Source of the DNA: KBS50 sp042434095
GTDB lineage: Bacteria > Actinomycetota > Actinomycetes > Mycobacteriales > Micromonosporaceae
Direction: 5' to 3'
Assembly (NCBI RefSeq): GCF_042434095.1
Contig: NZ_JBHLUE010000016.1
Span: 496,001-560,000, forward strand
DNA length: 64,000 nucleotides
Shown: positions 42,753 to 51,064 of the stretch, one piece after another
Layout: every line of letters starts with the position of its first letter
Numbering within the stretch: position 1 is the first letter of the stretch
Translations under genes and position numbers: made by a program
The notes under the pieces: generated by a model
Databases searched by the model: none
Seen by the model: only the letters and a program-made list of their open reading frames with translations
Told to the model about the DNA's origin: nothing

Positions 42753-43289
42753 GTGAACTCGCTGAACATCCTGCTGCCCCTCCTGGCCATCGGCTACGTC
42801 ATGGTCCGCCGGCTGGCCGGTGAGCCGCTGACCAGCCGGCGGATCGCCGTCCTGCCGCTCATCCTGACGCTGGTGGGCGCCTCGAACGTCGCCGGTGCGG
42901 CGCACCACCTCTCGGCCCTGGATGCGGCGGCGCTCGCGGCGGAGATCCTGCTCGCGGTGCTCGCCGGCGTAGCCCGGGGCAGCACCGTGCGGGTGTACGC
43001 CCGGGACGGCCACCTGTGGTACCGCTACACCGCCCTCACCATCGCGATCTGGCTGGTCCTGCTCGCGCTCCGCCTCGGCGTCGGCTGGGCGGCCCGGTCC
43101 GCCGGCGCCGACGCCGCGGTGCTCTCGGCCGCCCTGCTGCTGATGCTCGGGCTGAGCCTGCTCGGCGAGGGCGCGGTCATCGGCCGGCGGGCGCTCGCCA
43201 CCGGCGTACCGTTCGCGCCCCGGTCCGCCCGCCGGCTCGCCCGGGCGGGCCTCGAGAACGATCGCGGGGCCGGCGTCGGACGCCGGTGA
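42753..43289 (+). CDS. hypothetical membrane protein (DUF1453-like)
   Basis: 178 residues with about five hydrophobic segments (ILLPLLAIGYVMVRRL, IAVLPLILTLVGASNVAGA, AALAAEILLAVLAGVARG, ALTIAIWLVLLALRLGV, AVLSAALLLMLGLSLLGEGA). The pattern, including ARGSTVRVYARDGHLWYRYT, is like DUF1453/CcdC-type membrane proteins. Function unknown. GTG at 42753 with AAGGGAA upstream. It precedes a two-component system on the same strand by 40 bp and may belong to the same operon. Confidence 0.8.
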   Translation: MNSLNILLPLLAIGYVMVRRLAGEPLTSRRIAVLPLILTLVGASNVAGAAHHLSALDAAALAAEILLAVLAGVARGSTVRVYARDGHLWYRYTALTIAIWLVLLALRLGVGWAARSAGADAAVLSAALLLMLGLSLLGEGAVIGRRALATGVPFAPRSARRLARAGLENDRGAGVGRR

Positions 43290-43329
43290 CGGACGGCGGC
43301 GGCGGACCCCGGTGATGGAGACTGGCGGC

Positions 43330-44574
43330 ATGCTGGGAGCGACCGACCGTGCGCCCGGGGCCCGGCGGCTGACCCGCAGCGTGCTCGGCCTGGCGGCGCT
43401 GACGTGGGCCATCCTCGGCGGCCCGCCCCCGCCGTCCGGCGGTCGCACGGTGGTCCTGCTGGTCCTCGTCGCGATCGCCGGACTCGGCTGGGTGGTCATG
43501 GCGCTCCGCCTGGGCGACCCGCGGGCCTGGCTCGCCGCTGCGCTGGCCTGCGGGGGCGCCGGGATCCTCGTCGTGGTGGTGGGCGACCGCTACCTCGGGG
43601 TGTTCTATCCCGCCGTGGCCTGCCTGGTGGCGGGGGCCACGTTCGGGCTGGCCGTCTCGGTCGGCCTGACGGCCGTGCTGCTGGTGGCCCTGGTGGTCAC
43701 CGAGGCGGCGACGGGCACCCCGCTGGTGGCCCTGGGCCTGTCCGCCGGCTATCTGCTGCTCGGGCTGCTGCTCGGGGTGATCCGCCGGCAGCGCGAGCAA
43801 CAGTCCGAACAGCGTGAGCTGCTGCTCGTCGAGACCGAACACGCCCGGGAGGAACGGGCCCGGGCCGCGGCGCTGGCCGAGCGGGCCCGGCTGGCCCGGG
43901 AGATCCACGACGTGCTGGCGCATTCGCTGTCGGCGCTGTCCGTCCAGTTGGAGACCGCGGCCGCGCTGCTGGAGCACGACCGGATCCGGCAGGCCGCCGA
44001 GGTGGTCGACCAGGCCGGCCGGATCGCCCGGGAGGGCCTGGCCGAGACGAGGCGGGCGGTCACGGCCCTGCGCGGCGACCCGCTGCCGCTGCCCGAGCTG
44101 GTGGCCACGCTGGCCGAGGCGCACGGAGCGGACGTCGGCGAGCCGGTCGAGGTCCGGGTCACCGGCACGCCGCGCCCGCTGTCCGCGGAGAGCGGGCACG
44201 CGCTCTACCGGGCCGCCCAGGAGGCGCTCACCAATGTCCGCAAGCACGCGCCGAACGCGCGGGTGGAGATCGACCTGTCGTACCGGCCGGAGGAGGTCCG
44301 GCTCACCATTACCGACGACGGCGGCCCGGGCGCCGCGGACCGGCCGCCCGACGCCACGCGCCGGCCGCCCGACGCCACGCGCCGGCCGCCCGACGACGCG
44401 GACCGGCCGCCGGACGGCGCGCCGACCGGGGCCGCCGGCCGGTCGCGCGGAGCCGGTCTTCCCCCGGGGTACGGGCTGACCGGGTTGCGGGAGCGGGTCG
44501 AACTGGCCGGCGGGACCGTCGAGACCGGCCCGCTCGGCGCCGGCTGGCGGGTCGATGTGAGGATGCCCGGGTGA
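43330..44574 (+). CDS. NarL-type sensor histidine kinase
   Basis: 414 residues. About five membrane segments in residues 15-150, a coiled linker, then HisKA_3 with phospho-acceptor His193 in REIHDVLAHSLSALSV and an HATPase_c domain (YRAAQEALTNVRKHA, ITDDGGPG, GYGLTGLRERVELAGG). Between the D-box and the G-box is an insert of about 35 residues made of RPPDATR repeats (21-bp units), in the ATP-lid region. Start: ATG at 43330 has GGAG 9 nt upstream; an ATG at 43315 is an alternative. The stop overlaps the response-regulator start (GTGA). Confidence 0.93.
   Translation: MLGATDRAPGARRLTRSVLGLAALTWAILGGPPPPSGGRTVVLLVLVAIAGLGWVVMALRLGDPRAWLAAALACGGAGILVVVVGDRYLGVFYPAVACLVAGATFGLAVSVGLTAVLLVALVVTEAATGTPLVALGLSAGYLLLGLLLGVIRRQREQQSEQRELLLVETEHAREERARAAALAERARLAREIHDVLAHSLSALSVQLETAAALLEHDRIRQAAEVVDQAGRIAREGLAETRRAVTALRGDPLPLPELVATLAEAHGADVGEPVEVRVTGTPRPLSAESGHALYRAAQEALTNVRKHAPNARVEIDLSYRPEEVRLTITDDGGPGAADRPPDATRRPPDATRRPPDDADRPPDGAPTGAAGRSRGAGLPPGYGLTGLRERVELAGGTVETGPLGAGWRVDVRMPG
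44341..44424. repeat. 21-bp tandem repeat, 4 copies, in the histidine kinase gene
   Basis: CGGCCGCCCGACGCCACGCG + C at 44341 and 44362 (identical), with variants at 44383 and 44404. Encodes RPPDATR-type heptapeptides. Confidence 0.9.
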
Positions 44575-45269
44575 GCATCCGGGTCGTGGTGGCCGACGAC
44601 CAGACGGCCGTACGCGAGGGGTTGGCGCTGTTGCTGGACCTGCTCGACGACGTGTCGGTGGTCGGCCAGGCGGCCGACGGCGACGAGGCGCTGGCGCTGG
44701 TGGCCGAGCACCGGCCCGAGGTGGTGCTGATGGACCTGCGGATGCCGCGCTGCGACGGGGTACGCGCCACCGAGCTGATCCGGGCGGAGCACCCGGACAC
44801 CCAGGTGGTGGTGCTGACCACGTACGCCGACGACGAGCACATCCTGGCCGCGCTCCGGGCCGGGGCGCTGGGCTACCTCACCAAGGACTCGGGGCGGGCG
44901 CAGATCGCCCAGGCGGTCCGGGCCGCGGCCGTGGGACAGTCGGCGCTGGATCCCCGCGTACAGCAGCGGTTGCTGGCCGCCGCGGCGGCGGCCGCACCAC
45001 CCGCTGCCGACGCGGTCGGGCCGGACGACGGCGCGAGCCTGCCGGACGGCGGCACGGCGGGCGGGCCGGCGCCGGACGGGCTCACCGCGCGGGAGGTGGA
45101 GGTGCTCCGGCTGATCGCCGCGGGCCTGGGCAACCGGGAGATCGCCGCCCGGCTGTACGTCACCGAGGCCACCGTGAAGTCGCACATCAACCGGCTGTTC
45201 GCCAAGACCGGCGTGCGGGACCGCGCCCAGGCCGTCCGGTACGCCTACCAACACGGCCTCACCCGCTGA
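44571..45269 (+). CDS. NarL/LuxR-type response regulator
   Basis: 232 residues. Receiver domain with acidic pocket VVVADDQ, phospho-acceptor Asp55 in VLMDLRMPRCDG, and the Lys of YLTKDSG. A variable linker of about 40 Ala/Gly/Asp-rich residues is followed by a LuxR HTH (LTAREVEVLRLIAAGLGNRE, then VTEATVKSHINRLFAKTG). Partner of the kinase just upstream (4-nt overlap). A hairpin repeat that can serve as terminator follows. Confidence 0.96.
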   Translation: MSIRVVVADDQTAVREGLALLLDLLDDVSVVGQAADGDEALALVAEHRPEVVLMDLRMPRCDGVRATELIRAEHPDTQVVVLTTYADDEHILAALRAGALGYLTKDSGRAQIAQAVRAAAVGQSALDPRVQQRLLAAAAAAAPPAADAVGPDDGASLPDGGTAGGPAPDGLTAREVEVLRLIAAGLGNREIAARLYVTEATVKSHINRLFAKTGVRDRAQAVRYAYQHGLTR

Positions 45270-45286
45270 CCGCGCCGCCCCAGGCG

Positions 45287-45346
45287 TTAGGAAGGGCCCC
45301 TTCCTATACAAAAAGCGATAACAAGGGGCCCTTCCTTAACGCTCAG
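45287..45346. repeat. dispersed hairpin repeat, copy 3 (AAGGGGCCCTT family), likely bidirectional terminator
   Basis: GTTAGGAAGGGCCCCTTCCT + ATACAAAAAGCGATAAC + AAGGGGCCCTTCCTTAAC. Same family and orientation as the copy at 287. It lies precisely between the convergent response-regulator and symporter genes, so bidirectional termination is the likely role. Confidence 0.88.
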
Positions 45347-47007
45347 GCGACGGGCTCCGGGGCGGCCTCGGCGGTGTCGCGGCGGGCGGGGTCGATCCGG
45401 GGGTCGTTCTCGTCGGCGAAGTAGTCGTCGTGGCTGGTGCCGTCCGGCCCGTCGGCCACCTTGCCGGCCCGCAGCGCCAGCGTCACCAGCGCGGCCACGG
45501 CCAGGTTGACCAGCACCGCCACGATGCCCACGTAGATCGTCTTCTGGGTGTCGAAGCCGAAATCCGAAAGCTTGAAGGCCGACCCACCGAAGTGGATCCG
45601 CTTGGTGACCGGGTTCGGGATCTGGTAGAGCATCCACATTCCGAGCCCCATCCCGGCCACCCAGCCGGCGATCAGCCCACCCCGGTGGAACCACCGGGTG
45701 TAGATGCCCAGCGCCACGGCCGGCAGCGTCTGCAGGATGATCACGCCACCGATCAGTTGCAGGTCGATGGAGAACTGCGGGTCCAGGAAGACGATGCAGG
45801 CCACCGCGCCGAGCTTGACCACCAGCGAGGCGATCTTCGAGGCGTTCGCCTCCTGTGCCGGGGTGGCGTCCCGCTTCAGGTACTCCTTGTAGATGTTGCG
45901 GGTGAACAGGTTGGCCGCGGCGATCGACATGATGGCCGCCGGGACCAGGGCGCCGATCCCGATGGCCGCGTACGCCACGCCCGCGAACCAGTCCGGGAAC
46001 TGCTGGTCGAACAGCAGCGGTACGACCGTGTTGCTGTCCGGTGTGCCGGCCGTGGAGCCGGGCAGCGGCTTCACCTTGGCGGCGATGGCCATGTAGCCGA
46101 GCAGCGCGATCAGCCCCAGCAGCAGGCTGTACGCCGGCAGCGCGGACATGTTCCGCTTGATGACGTCGCGGTTCTTGCTGGCCAGCACCCCGGTGAGGCT
46201 GTGCGGGTAGAGGAACAGCGCCAACGCCGAGCCGAGCGCCAGGGTCCAGTACTGCAACTGATTGTTGGCGTTCAGCAGCACGCCATCCCCGGGGGCCGGG
46301 GTGGCCTTGAACTTCTCGTCCGCGGCGTGGAAGATCGCGCCCCAGCCGCCCAGCTTGGCCGGCAGCCAGATGATGGCCACCAGGATGACCACGTAGATCA
46401 GCGCGTCCTTGACGAACGCGATCAGCGCCGGGGCGCGCAGCCCGGACTGGTACGTGTACGCGGCCAGGATCGCGAACGCGATGATGATGGGCAGGTGCCG
46501 GGCGATCGCGCTGTGCCCGGTGACCCCCATCGTCTTGAGCACCGACTCGATGCCCACCAGTTGCAGCGCGATGTACGGCATGGTGGCCGCGATCCCGGTG
46601 ATGGCGATCAGCAGCGCCAGCGTCGGCGAGCCGAACCGGGTCCGGACGAAGTCGGCCGGGGTCACGAAGCCGTGCCGGTGCGACACCGACCAGAGCCGGA
46701 CGAGCACCAGGAAGACCAGCGGATAGATGATGATCGTGTACGGCACCGCGTAGAAGCCGAGCGCGCCGGACCCGAACATCAGCGCCGGCACCGCCACGAA
46801 CGTGTACGCCGTGTAGAGGTCACCGCCGACCAGGAACCAGGTGATCCAGCCGCCGAAGCTGCGCCCGCCCAGTCCCCACTCGTCGAGGTGCGCCATGTCG
46901 TTCGGTGCGCGCCACCGGGCGGCCACGAAGCCCATCGCGCTGACCAGCAGGAACAGCAGGGCAAAGATGATGATCTCGGTGAGATGGTCCTTCCACACGG
47001 CACTCAC
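45343..47007 (-). CDS. sodium:solute symporter, monocarboxylate permease-like (MctP)
   Basis: 554 residues with about 13 membrane helices, sodium:solute symporter family. Diagnostic stretches: WGLGGRSFGGWITWFLVGGD, AVPYTIIIYPLVFLVLV, RHGFVTPADFVRTRFGSP and IGIGALVPAAIMSIAAANLF. Closest in layout to MctP-type uptake permeases for lactate, pyruvate and similar acids. The GTG start at 47007 overlaps the stop of the upstream DUF3311 gene (GTGA), the usual operon partner of these permeases. It ends at the hairpin repeat. Confidence 0.93.
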   Translation of the reverse strand: MSAVWKDHLTEIIIFALLFLLVSAMGFVAARWRAPNDMAHLDEWGLGGRSFGGWITWFLVGGDLYTAYTFVAVPALMFGSGALGFYAVPYTIIIYPLVFLVLVRLWSVSHRHGFVTPADFVRTRFGSPTLALLIAITGIAATMPYIALQLVGIESVLKTMGVTGHSAIARHLPIIIAFAILAAYTYQSGLRAPALIAFVKDALIYVVILVAIIWLPAKLGGWGAIFHAADEKFKATPAPGDGVLLNANNQLQYWTLALGSALALFLYPHSLTGVLASKNRDVIKRNMSALPAYSLLLGLIALLGYMAIAAKVKPLPGSTAGTPDSNTVVPLLFDQQFPDWFAGVAYAAIGIGALVPAAIMSIAAANLFTRNIYKEYLKRDATPAQEANASKIASLVVKLGAVACIVFLDPQFSIDLQLIGGVIILQTLPAVALGIYTRWFHRGGLIAGWVAGMGLGMWMLYQIPNPVTKRIHFGGSAFKLSDFGFDTQKTIYVGIVAVLVNLAVAALVTLALRAGKVADGPDGTSHDDYFADENDPRIDPARRDTAEAAPEPVA

Positions 47008-47522
47008 CTCCGCTTCTTGGTCATCTGGTAGACCACCGTGGTGGTGGCGACGCCGAGCACGATGAAGGCCAGTTGCAGCCAGTAGAAGGTCGGGAATCCG
47101 AGGACCCGCGGGCTGCTCCGGTTGAACAGCGGCGTGATCAGCGGAACGACGATCGGCAGGAAGAGCAGCCAGTTCCAGGGGCTGCGGTCCTTGGCCTCGA
47201 CCAGGGCCGTCTCCGCCGGTCCGGCGCCAACCAGAGCCGGTTCACCCAGAGCCGGTTCACCCAGAGCCGGTTCACCCAGAGCCGGTTCACCCAGAGCCGG
47301 TTCACCCAGAGCCGGTTCACCCAGAGCCGGTTCGACCGGAATGTCGTCGGCCGAATCCCGATCGACCGGGTCCCGGTCGAGCGGATCCCGATCGGCCGGA
47401 TCCCGATCGGCCGGATCCCGGTCGACGGCAGCATCGTCGGCCGGATCCCGGTGGACCGGATCCCGGCCGACGGGATCGGGCTCGGCGGGCCGCCCAGGCT
47501 CGCCCACGGGGGGTTCGCTCAT
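47004..47522 (-). CDS. DUF3311 small membrane protein with repeat-expanded N-terminus
   Basis: 172 residues. The C-terminal 60 residues are the conserved part: NWLLFLPIVVPLITPLFNR and FPTFYWLQLAFIVLGVATTT, two membrane helices typical of DUF3311, the small partner of solute symporters. The N-terminal 100 residues are made of two arrays, DRDPAD-type and seven GEPAL pentapeptides, encoded by 15-bp repeats; normal DUF3311 proteins are about 60-80 residues. ATG at 47522 with AAGGAGG at 8-nt spacing. Confidence 0.88.
   Translation of the reverse strand: MSEPPVGEPGRPAEPDPVGRDPVHRDPADDAAVDRDPADRDPADRDPLDRDPVDRDSADDIPVEPALGEPALGEPALGEPALGEPALGEPALGEPALVGAGPAETALVEAKDRSPWNWLLFLPIVVPLITPLFNRSSPRVLGFPTFYWLQLAFIVLGVATTTVVYQMTKKRR
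47231..47335. repeat. 15-bp tandem repeat, 7 copies, in DUF3311 gene
   Basis: CCAGAGCCGGTTCAC repeated seven times with only the last unit altered. Encodes GEPAL on the minus strand. Confidence 0.95.
47355..47479. repeat. second 15-bp tandem array, about 8 degenerate copies, in DUF3311 gene
   Basis: Units like ATCCCGATCGGCCGG, encoding acidic/basic DRDPA-type pentapeptides. It abuts the GEPAL array and has the same unit length but unrelated sequence. Confidence 0.85.
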
Positions 47523-47662
47523 CTGCCACACCTCCTTGAGAAGCCGTAGATCGAATCGACGGCCCGGAGGGTATCGGCGTGGTGACGGCGGTCACGTCAC
47601 GTGCCCGTGCCAGTGCGCCGAACGGTGTTCGGCCAGCGCCGAACGGTCGCCGGATCGGAGGG

Positions 47663-48829
47663 TCAGGCGGTGGGGAGGTGGGCGGTCTCGTTGACGCTGC
47701 GCACCGCCACCCCGCCGTCCGGCCAGTAGTCGACCACCGAGACCCCGGCCGCGTCGAGGTACAGCCGGTGCAGGAAGGCGTCGTCGGCCGCGAGGGCGTC
47801 CCGCAGCAACAGCTTGATCGGCGAGACGTGCGAGACCACCACCACGGCCTGACCGGGGTACGCGGACAGCAGCCGGCGCACCGCGCCGGCGGCCCGGGCC
47901 GCGACGGCCACGAACGACTCCCCGTCCGGCGGCGCCACCGCGGTCGAGGCCAGCCAGCGGTCCAGCTCGGCCGGCCACCGGTCGCGCACCTCGGCGAAGG
48001 TGCGCCCCTCCCACGCGCCGAAGTCGCACTCGATGAGGTCGTCGTCAATGGCCACCGGTGGATCGTCCACGGCGGCCGCCACCGCCCGGGCGGTCTCCGT
48101 ACACCGGGACAGCGGCGAGCTGACCACGGCCGCGACCCGGGGCGCCAGCTCGGCCACCCGCCGGCCGGTGGCCGCGGCCTGGGCGCGGCCCAGGTCGGAC
48201 AGCGGCACGTCGCCCCGCCCCGAATACCGGCCCCCGGCGGTGTACTCGGTGGCGCCGTGCCGGACCAGCACCAGCCGGGTGGCGGTGTCGGCCGGCCGGG
48301 GCTCCCAGGAGCGCACCCCGGACGAGCCGGGCGCGGCCACCGCGGCGGCCCCGCCGGACTCGGCGCCGGCCGGCGCGGCCGCCGACTCGGTCGGCGGGAC
48401 AGACCGGGGGTTGCGGCCGGCCGCCAGGTCCATGGCCGCGTTGGCGAGCGCGTCGGCGTGCCGGTTGCGGTCCCGGGGAATCCACTCGAAGTCCACCGAG
48501 TCGAACCGGTCGACCAGGGCCGCGGCCCGGGCGGCCAGCGGCCGCAGGCCCGGGTTGCGGATCTGCCAGCGACCGCACATCTGCTCGACCACCAGCTTGG
48601 AGTCCATCCGTACGGCGACCCGCGCGGCGCCCAGCTCGGCGGCCGCCTCCAGGCCGGCGATGAGGCCGCGGTACTCGGCCACGTTGTTGGTGGCCACCCC
48701 GATCGAGTCGGACCGTTCGAGCAGGACCTGACCGTCCACGGGATCCCGCACCACCGCGCCGTACCCGGCCGGCCCGGGGTTGCCCCGCGCCCCGCCGTCG
48801 GCCTCCACCACCACCCGGTCGATGGCCAC
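47663..48829 (-). CDS. bifunctional RNase HI / histidine phosphatase (Rv2228c-like)
   Basis: 388 residues. N-terminal RNase H domain (1-140): VVVEADGGARGNPGPAGYGA with Asp11, then NNVAEYRGLIAGLEAA, VRMDSKLVVEQM and RNRHADALANAAMD. It removes RNA from RNA/DNA hybrids. C-terminal phosphoglycerate-mutase-like phosphatase starts at Arg190-His191-Gly192 (LVLVRHGATEY) and is related to CobC alpha-ribazole phosphatase; the second His is in VVSHVSPIK. The same fusion exists in mycobacteria. GTG start at 48829, 3 nt after the stop of the upstream gene, so the operon is tightly packed. Confidence 0.95.
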   Translation of the reverse strand: MAIDRVVVEADGGARGNPGPAGYGAVVRDPVDGQVLLERSDSIGVATNNVAEYRGLIAGLEAAAELGAARVAVRMDSKLVVEQMCGRWQIRNPGLRPLAARAAALVDRFDSVDFEWIPRDRNRHADALANAAMDLAAGRNPRSVPPTESAAAPAGAESGGAAAVAAPGSSGVRSWEPRPADTATRLVLVRHGATEYTAGGRYSGRGDVPLSDLGRAQAAATGRRVAELAPRVAAVVSSPLSRCTETARAVAAAVDDPPVAIDDDLIECDFGAWEGRTFAEVRDRWPAELDRWLASTAVAPPDGESFVAVAARAAGAVRRLLSAYPGQAVVVVSHVSPIKLLLRDALAADDAFLHRLYLDAAGVSVVDYWPDGGVAVRSVNETAHLPTA

Positions 48830-48832
48830 CGG

Positions 48833-49573
48833 CTACAGCCCCGACTCGGCGGTGCGGACCATGATGCGCCGGCACTCCTCGCAGCGCACCACCTCGTCCG
48901 GGTCCGCCGCCTTGATCCGGGCCCGGTCGGCGCCGGAGAACTCGATCCGGCAGCCGCCGCAGCGACCGGACCGCAGCAGCGCCGCGCCCAGCCCGCCGGA
49001 GGACTCCCGGATCCGGTCGTACAGCGCCACCAGGTCGGCCGGCAGGTCGTCCGCCAGCGGCTGCCGGGCGGCCGTGCGGAACTGCTCCTCCTTGGCGATC
49101 TCGGCGAGCGTCTCGTCCCGACGCCGCTCGGTCTCCGCCCGGGTCTCGCGGGTGCCGGTCAACCGCTGCTGTACGTCGTCGAGGGTGCCCTGGGCGGTCT
49201 CACGCTGCTCCATCAGCTCCAGCTCGGCGTCCTCCAGCTCGGACTGGCGGCGCTTCAGCGAGGCCAGCTCGTGCTGCAACGCCTCCAGCTCGCGAGCCGG
49301 GCCGGCGCCGGCGGTCAGCCGGGTCTGGTCGCGCTGGGCGCGGTTGCGCACCTGCTCGACGTCGCCCTCCAGCCGCGCGATGTCCCGGTCGAGGTCGTCC
49401 ACCGCGACCTGCGCGCGCACCCGCTCGTCCTCCAGCGCCGACAGTTGCCGCGCGAGGGCGTCCAACTCGGCGTGCTCGGGCAGGGTCCGGCGCCGGTGCG
49501 CGAGCTGGGCGAGCGCCGTGTCGACCGCCTGCAGGTCGAGCAGCCGGCGCTGGTCTTGCGGGTCGGCCTTCAC
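48833..49573 (-). CDS. coiled-coil protein with C4 zinc ribbon (CT398-like)
   Basis: 246 residues. Long coiled coil (about 15-180: LDALARQLSALEDERVRAQV, LQHELASLKRRQSELEDAEL) ending in a zinc ribbon with two CxxC pairs (CGGC and CEEC). This family always lies between Nif3 and RNase H/phosphatase genes in actinobacteria; it is thought to be a nucleic-acid or tethering factor, with no established function. GTG at 49573 has AAGGAGG and overlaps the Nif3 stop by 4 nt (GTGA). Confidence 0.9.
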   Translation of the reverse strand: MKADPQDQRRLLDLQAVDTALAQLAHRRRTLPEHAELDALARQLSALEDERVRAQVAVDDLDRDIARLEGDVEQVRNRAQRDQTRLTAGAGPARELEALQHELASLKRRQSELEDAELELMEQRETAQGTLDDVQQRLTGTRETRAETERRRDETLAEIAKEEQFRTAARQPLADDLPADLVALYDRIRESSGGLGAALLRSGRCGGCRIEFSGADRARIKAADPDEVVRCEECRRIMVRTAESGL

Positions 49574-50433
49574 GTGGCCTCCTTGTCGGTTGGGGGTACG
49601 GCGGACCGGGCGTGCCCGGTCCACGGGTCGGTGACCAGGTCGGAGACCGTCACGGGCAGCTCGAACCGGTCCCGCAGGAAGCGCGCCAGGTCGTCCAGCC
49701 AGGGTCGCTCGGTGGCCCAGTGCGCCGCGTCCAGCAGCGCCGGGCCGCCGGCCGCGAGGTGCTCGCTGACCGGATGGTGCCGCAGGTCCGCGGTGAGGTA
49801 CGCGTCCACCCCGGCCGCCGCGACGGTGGCCAGCCAGGGGTCGCCGGCGCCGCCGGTCACCGCCACCGTGCCGATCATGCGGTCCGGGTCGCCCGCGGCG
49901 CGCACCCCCCAGGCGGTGCCGGGCAGGGCCGCGGCCGCCTGCCGGGTGAACTCGGCCAGCCGGACCGGGCGGGGCAGCCGGCCGATCCGGCCGGAGCCCC
50001 GGCCCGCGCCGGCGGCCGGCCCCTCGGCCGGGTCCAACGGGCGCAGGTCGGTCAGCCCGAGCCGCTCGGCGAGCGCGTCCGAGACCCCGGGGTTGGCCAC
50101 GTCGGCGTTGGTGTGCGCCACGTACAGCGCGGCGCCGTTGCGGATCAGGTCGTGCACGATCCGCCCCTTGTACGTGTCGGTGGCCACCGAGGAGACGCCG
50201 CGCAGCAGCAGCGGGTGGTGCGCCACGATCAGGTCGGCGCCGCCGGCCAGCGCCTCGGCCACGGTCTCCGGCACGCAGTCGACCACGCAGCTGATCCGGC
50301 GTACCGCGGCGGCGCGGTCGCCCACCACGAGCCCGACCCGGTCCCACTGCTCGGCCCAGGCGGGCGGGAAGCGCTCCTCGAGCGCGGCCACCACGTCGGC
50401 CAGGCGGGGTTCGGCGGGTCCGGTTGTGCTCAC
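49570..50433 (-). CDS. Nif3-like dinuclear metal centre protein
   Basis: 287 residues. Metal ligands in VAHHPLLLRGVSSVATD and AHTNADVANPGVSDALAERL, and DAYLTADLRHHPVSEHLAAG near the end, typical of the DUF34/NIF3 family, which forms toroidal hexamers. Role possibly in metal or GTP-cyclohydrolase I type chemistry; not settled. GTG at 50433 lies 8 nt after TAAGCT (complement of 50442-50447) with no ribosome site, so leaderless. First gene of a three-gene operon with the zinc-ribbon and RNase H genes. Confidence 0.93.
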   Translation of the reverse strand: MSTTGPAEPRLADVVAALEERFPPAWAEQWDRVGLVVGDRAAAVRRISCVVDCVPETVAEALAGGADLIVAHHPLLLRGVSSVATDTYKGRIVHDLIRNGAALYVAHTNADVANPGVSDALAERLGLTDLRPLDPAEGPAAGAGRGSGRIGRLPRPVRLAEFTRQAAAALPGTAWGVRAAGDPDRMIGTVAVTGGAGDPWLATVAAAGVDAYLTADLRHHPVSEHLAAGGPALLDAAHWATERPWLDDLARFLRDRFELPVTVSDLVTDPWTGHARSAVPPTDKEAT

Positions 50434-50473
50434 GGCGGCCCAGCTTACCGGCGGCCGGCCGGGGCTGGGCGGC

Positions 50474-51064
50474 TCAGTGCACCGGCTCGCCCGCGCCCAG
50501 CCGGGCGCGGAGCGCGCCGAGCGCCCGGTGCCAGGGGAACTGGTCGATGTAGCGCTCGCCGCTGCCGGGCTGGTGCGGCGGCAGCACGTCCGCGCCGAAC
50601 AGCACGGTCACGTCCCACTCGCGCAACCGGCGCAGGCCCTCCTGGAACGCCGGGTGCGTCGCCATGGCCGCGTTGGTGAACGGCATGGCCACGATCGGCC
50701 GCCCCAGGCACTGGCTCTCGACCAGCAGGCCGAGGGCGAGCGTGTCGGTGATCCCGGCCGCCCACTTGGTCACCGTGTTGACCGTGGCGGGCGCCACCAC
50801 CAGGGCGTCCGGCGCCGGCAGCACGTCCGGTTCGTCCGGGTCCTTGTACGCCGACCGTACGGGGTGTCCGGTCTGCTCGGCGAGCGCGTCCTCGTCGGCG
50901 AACTTGCGGCCGTCCGGGGTGAGGACGGCGCACACGTCCCACCCGTCGTCCTGGGCGGCGGTGACCAGCCGGCCGAGGCGGCGGGTGAGCGGCGAGCCGC
51001 AGCCGATGGCGTACAGCACCCGCGGCCGCGATGATCCCGGAACGGACCCGTCGGCCGCCCTCAC
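50474..51064 (-). CDS. flavoprotein (phosphopantothenoylcysteine decarboxylase-like)
   Basis: 196 residues. RVLYAIGCGSPLTRRLGRLV, then DALVVAPATVNTVTKWAAGI and PIVAMPFTNAAMATHPAFQE match the flavoprotein (PF02441) fold of PPC decarboxylases, EpiD and related enzymes. Length and lack of the Dfp synthetase half argue against CoaBC. Substrate unknown. GTG at 51064 overlaps the stop of the upstream XRE-TPR regulator (GTGA). Such regulator/flavoprotein pairs recur in streptomycete genomes as far as I recall. Confidence 0.88.
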   Translation of the reverse strand: MRAADGSVPGSSRPRVLYAIGCGSPLTRRLGRLVTAAQDDGWDVCAVLTPDGRKFADEDALAEQTGHPVRSAYKDPDEPDVLPAPDALVVAPATVNTVTKWAAGITDTLALGLLVESQCLGRPIVAMPFTNAAMATHPAFQEGLRRLREWDVTVLFGADVLPPHQPGSGERYIDQFPWHRALGALRARLGAGEPVH

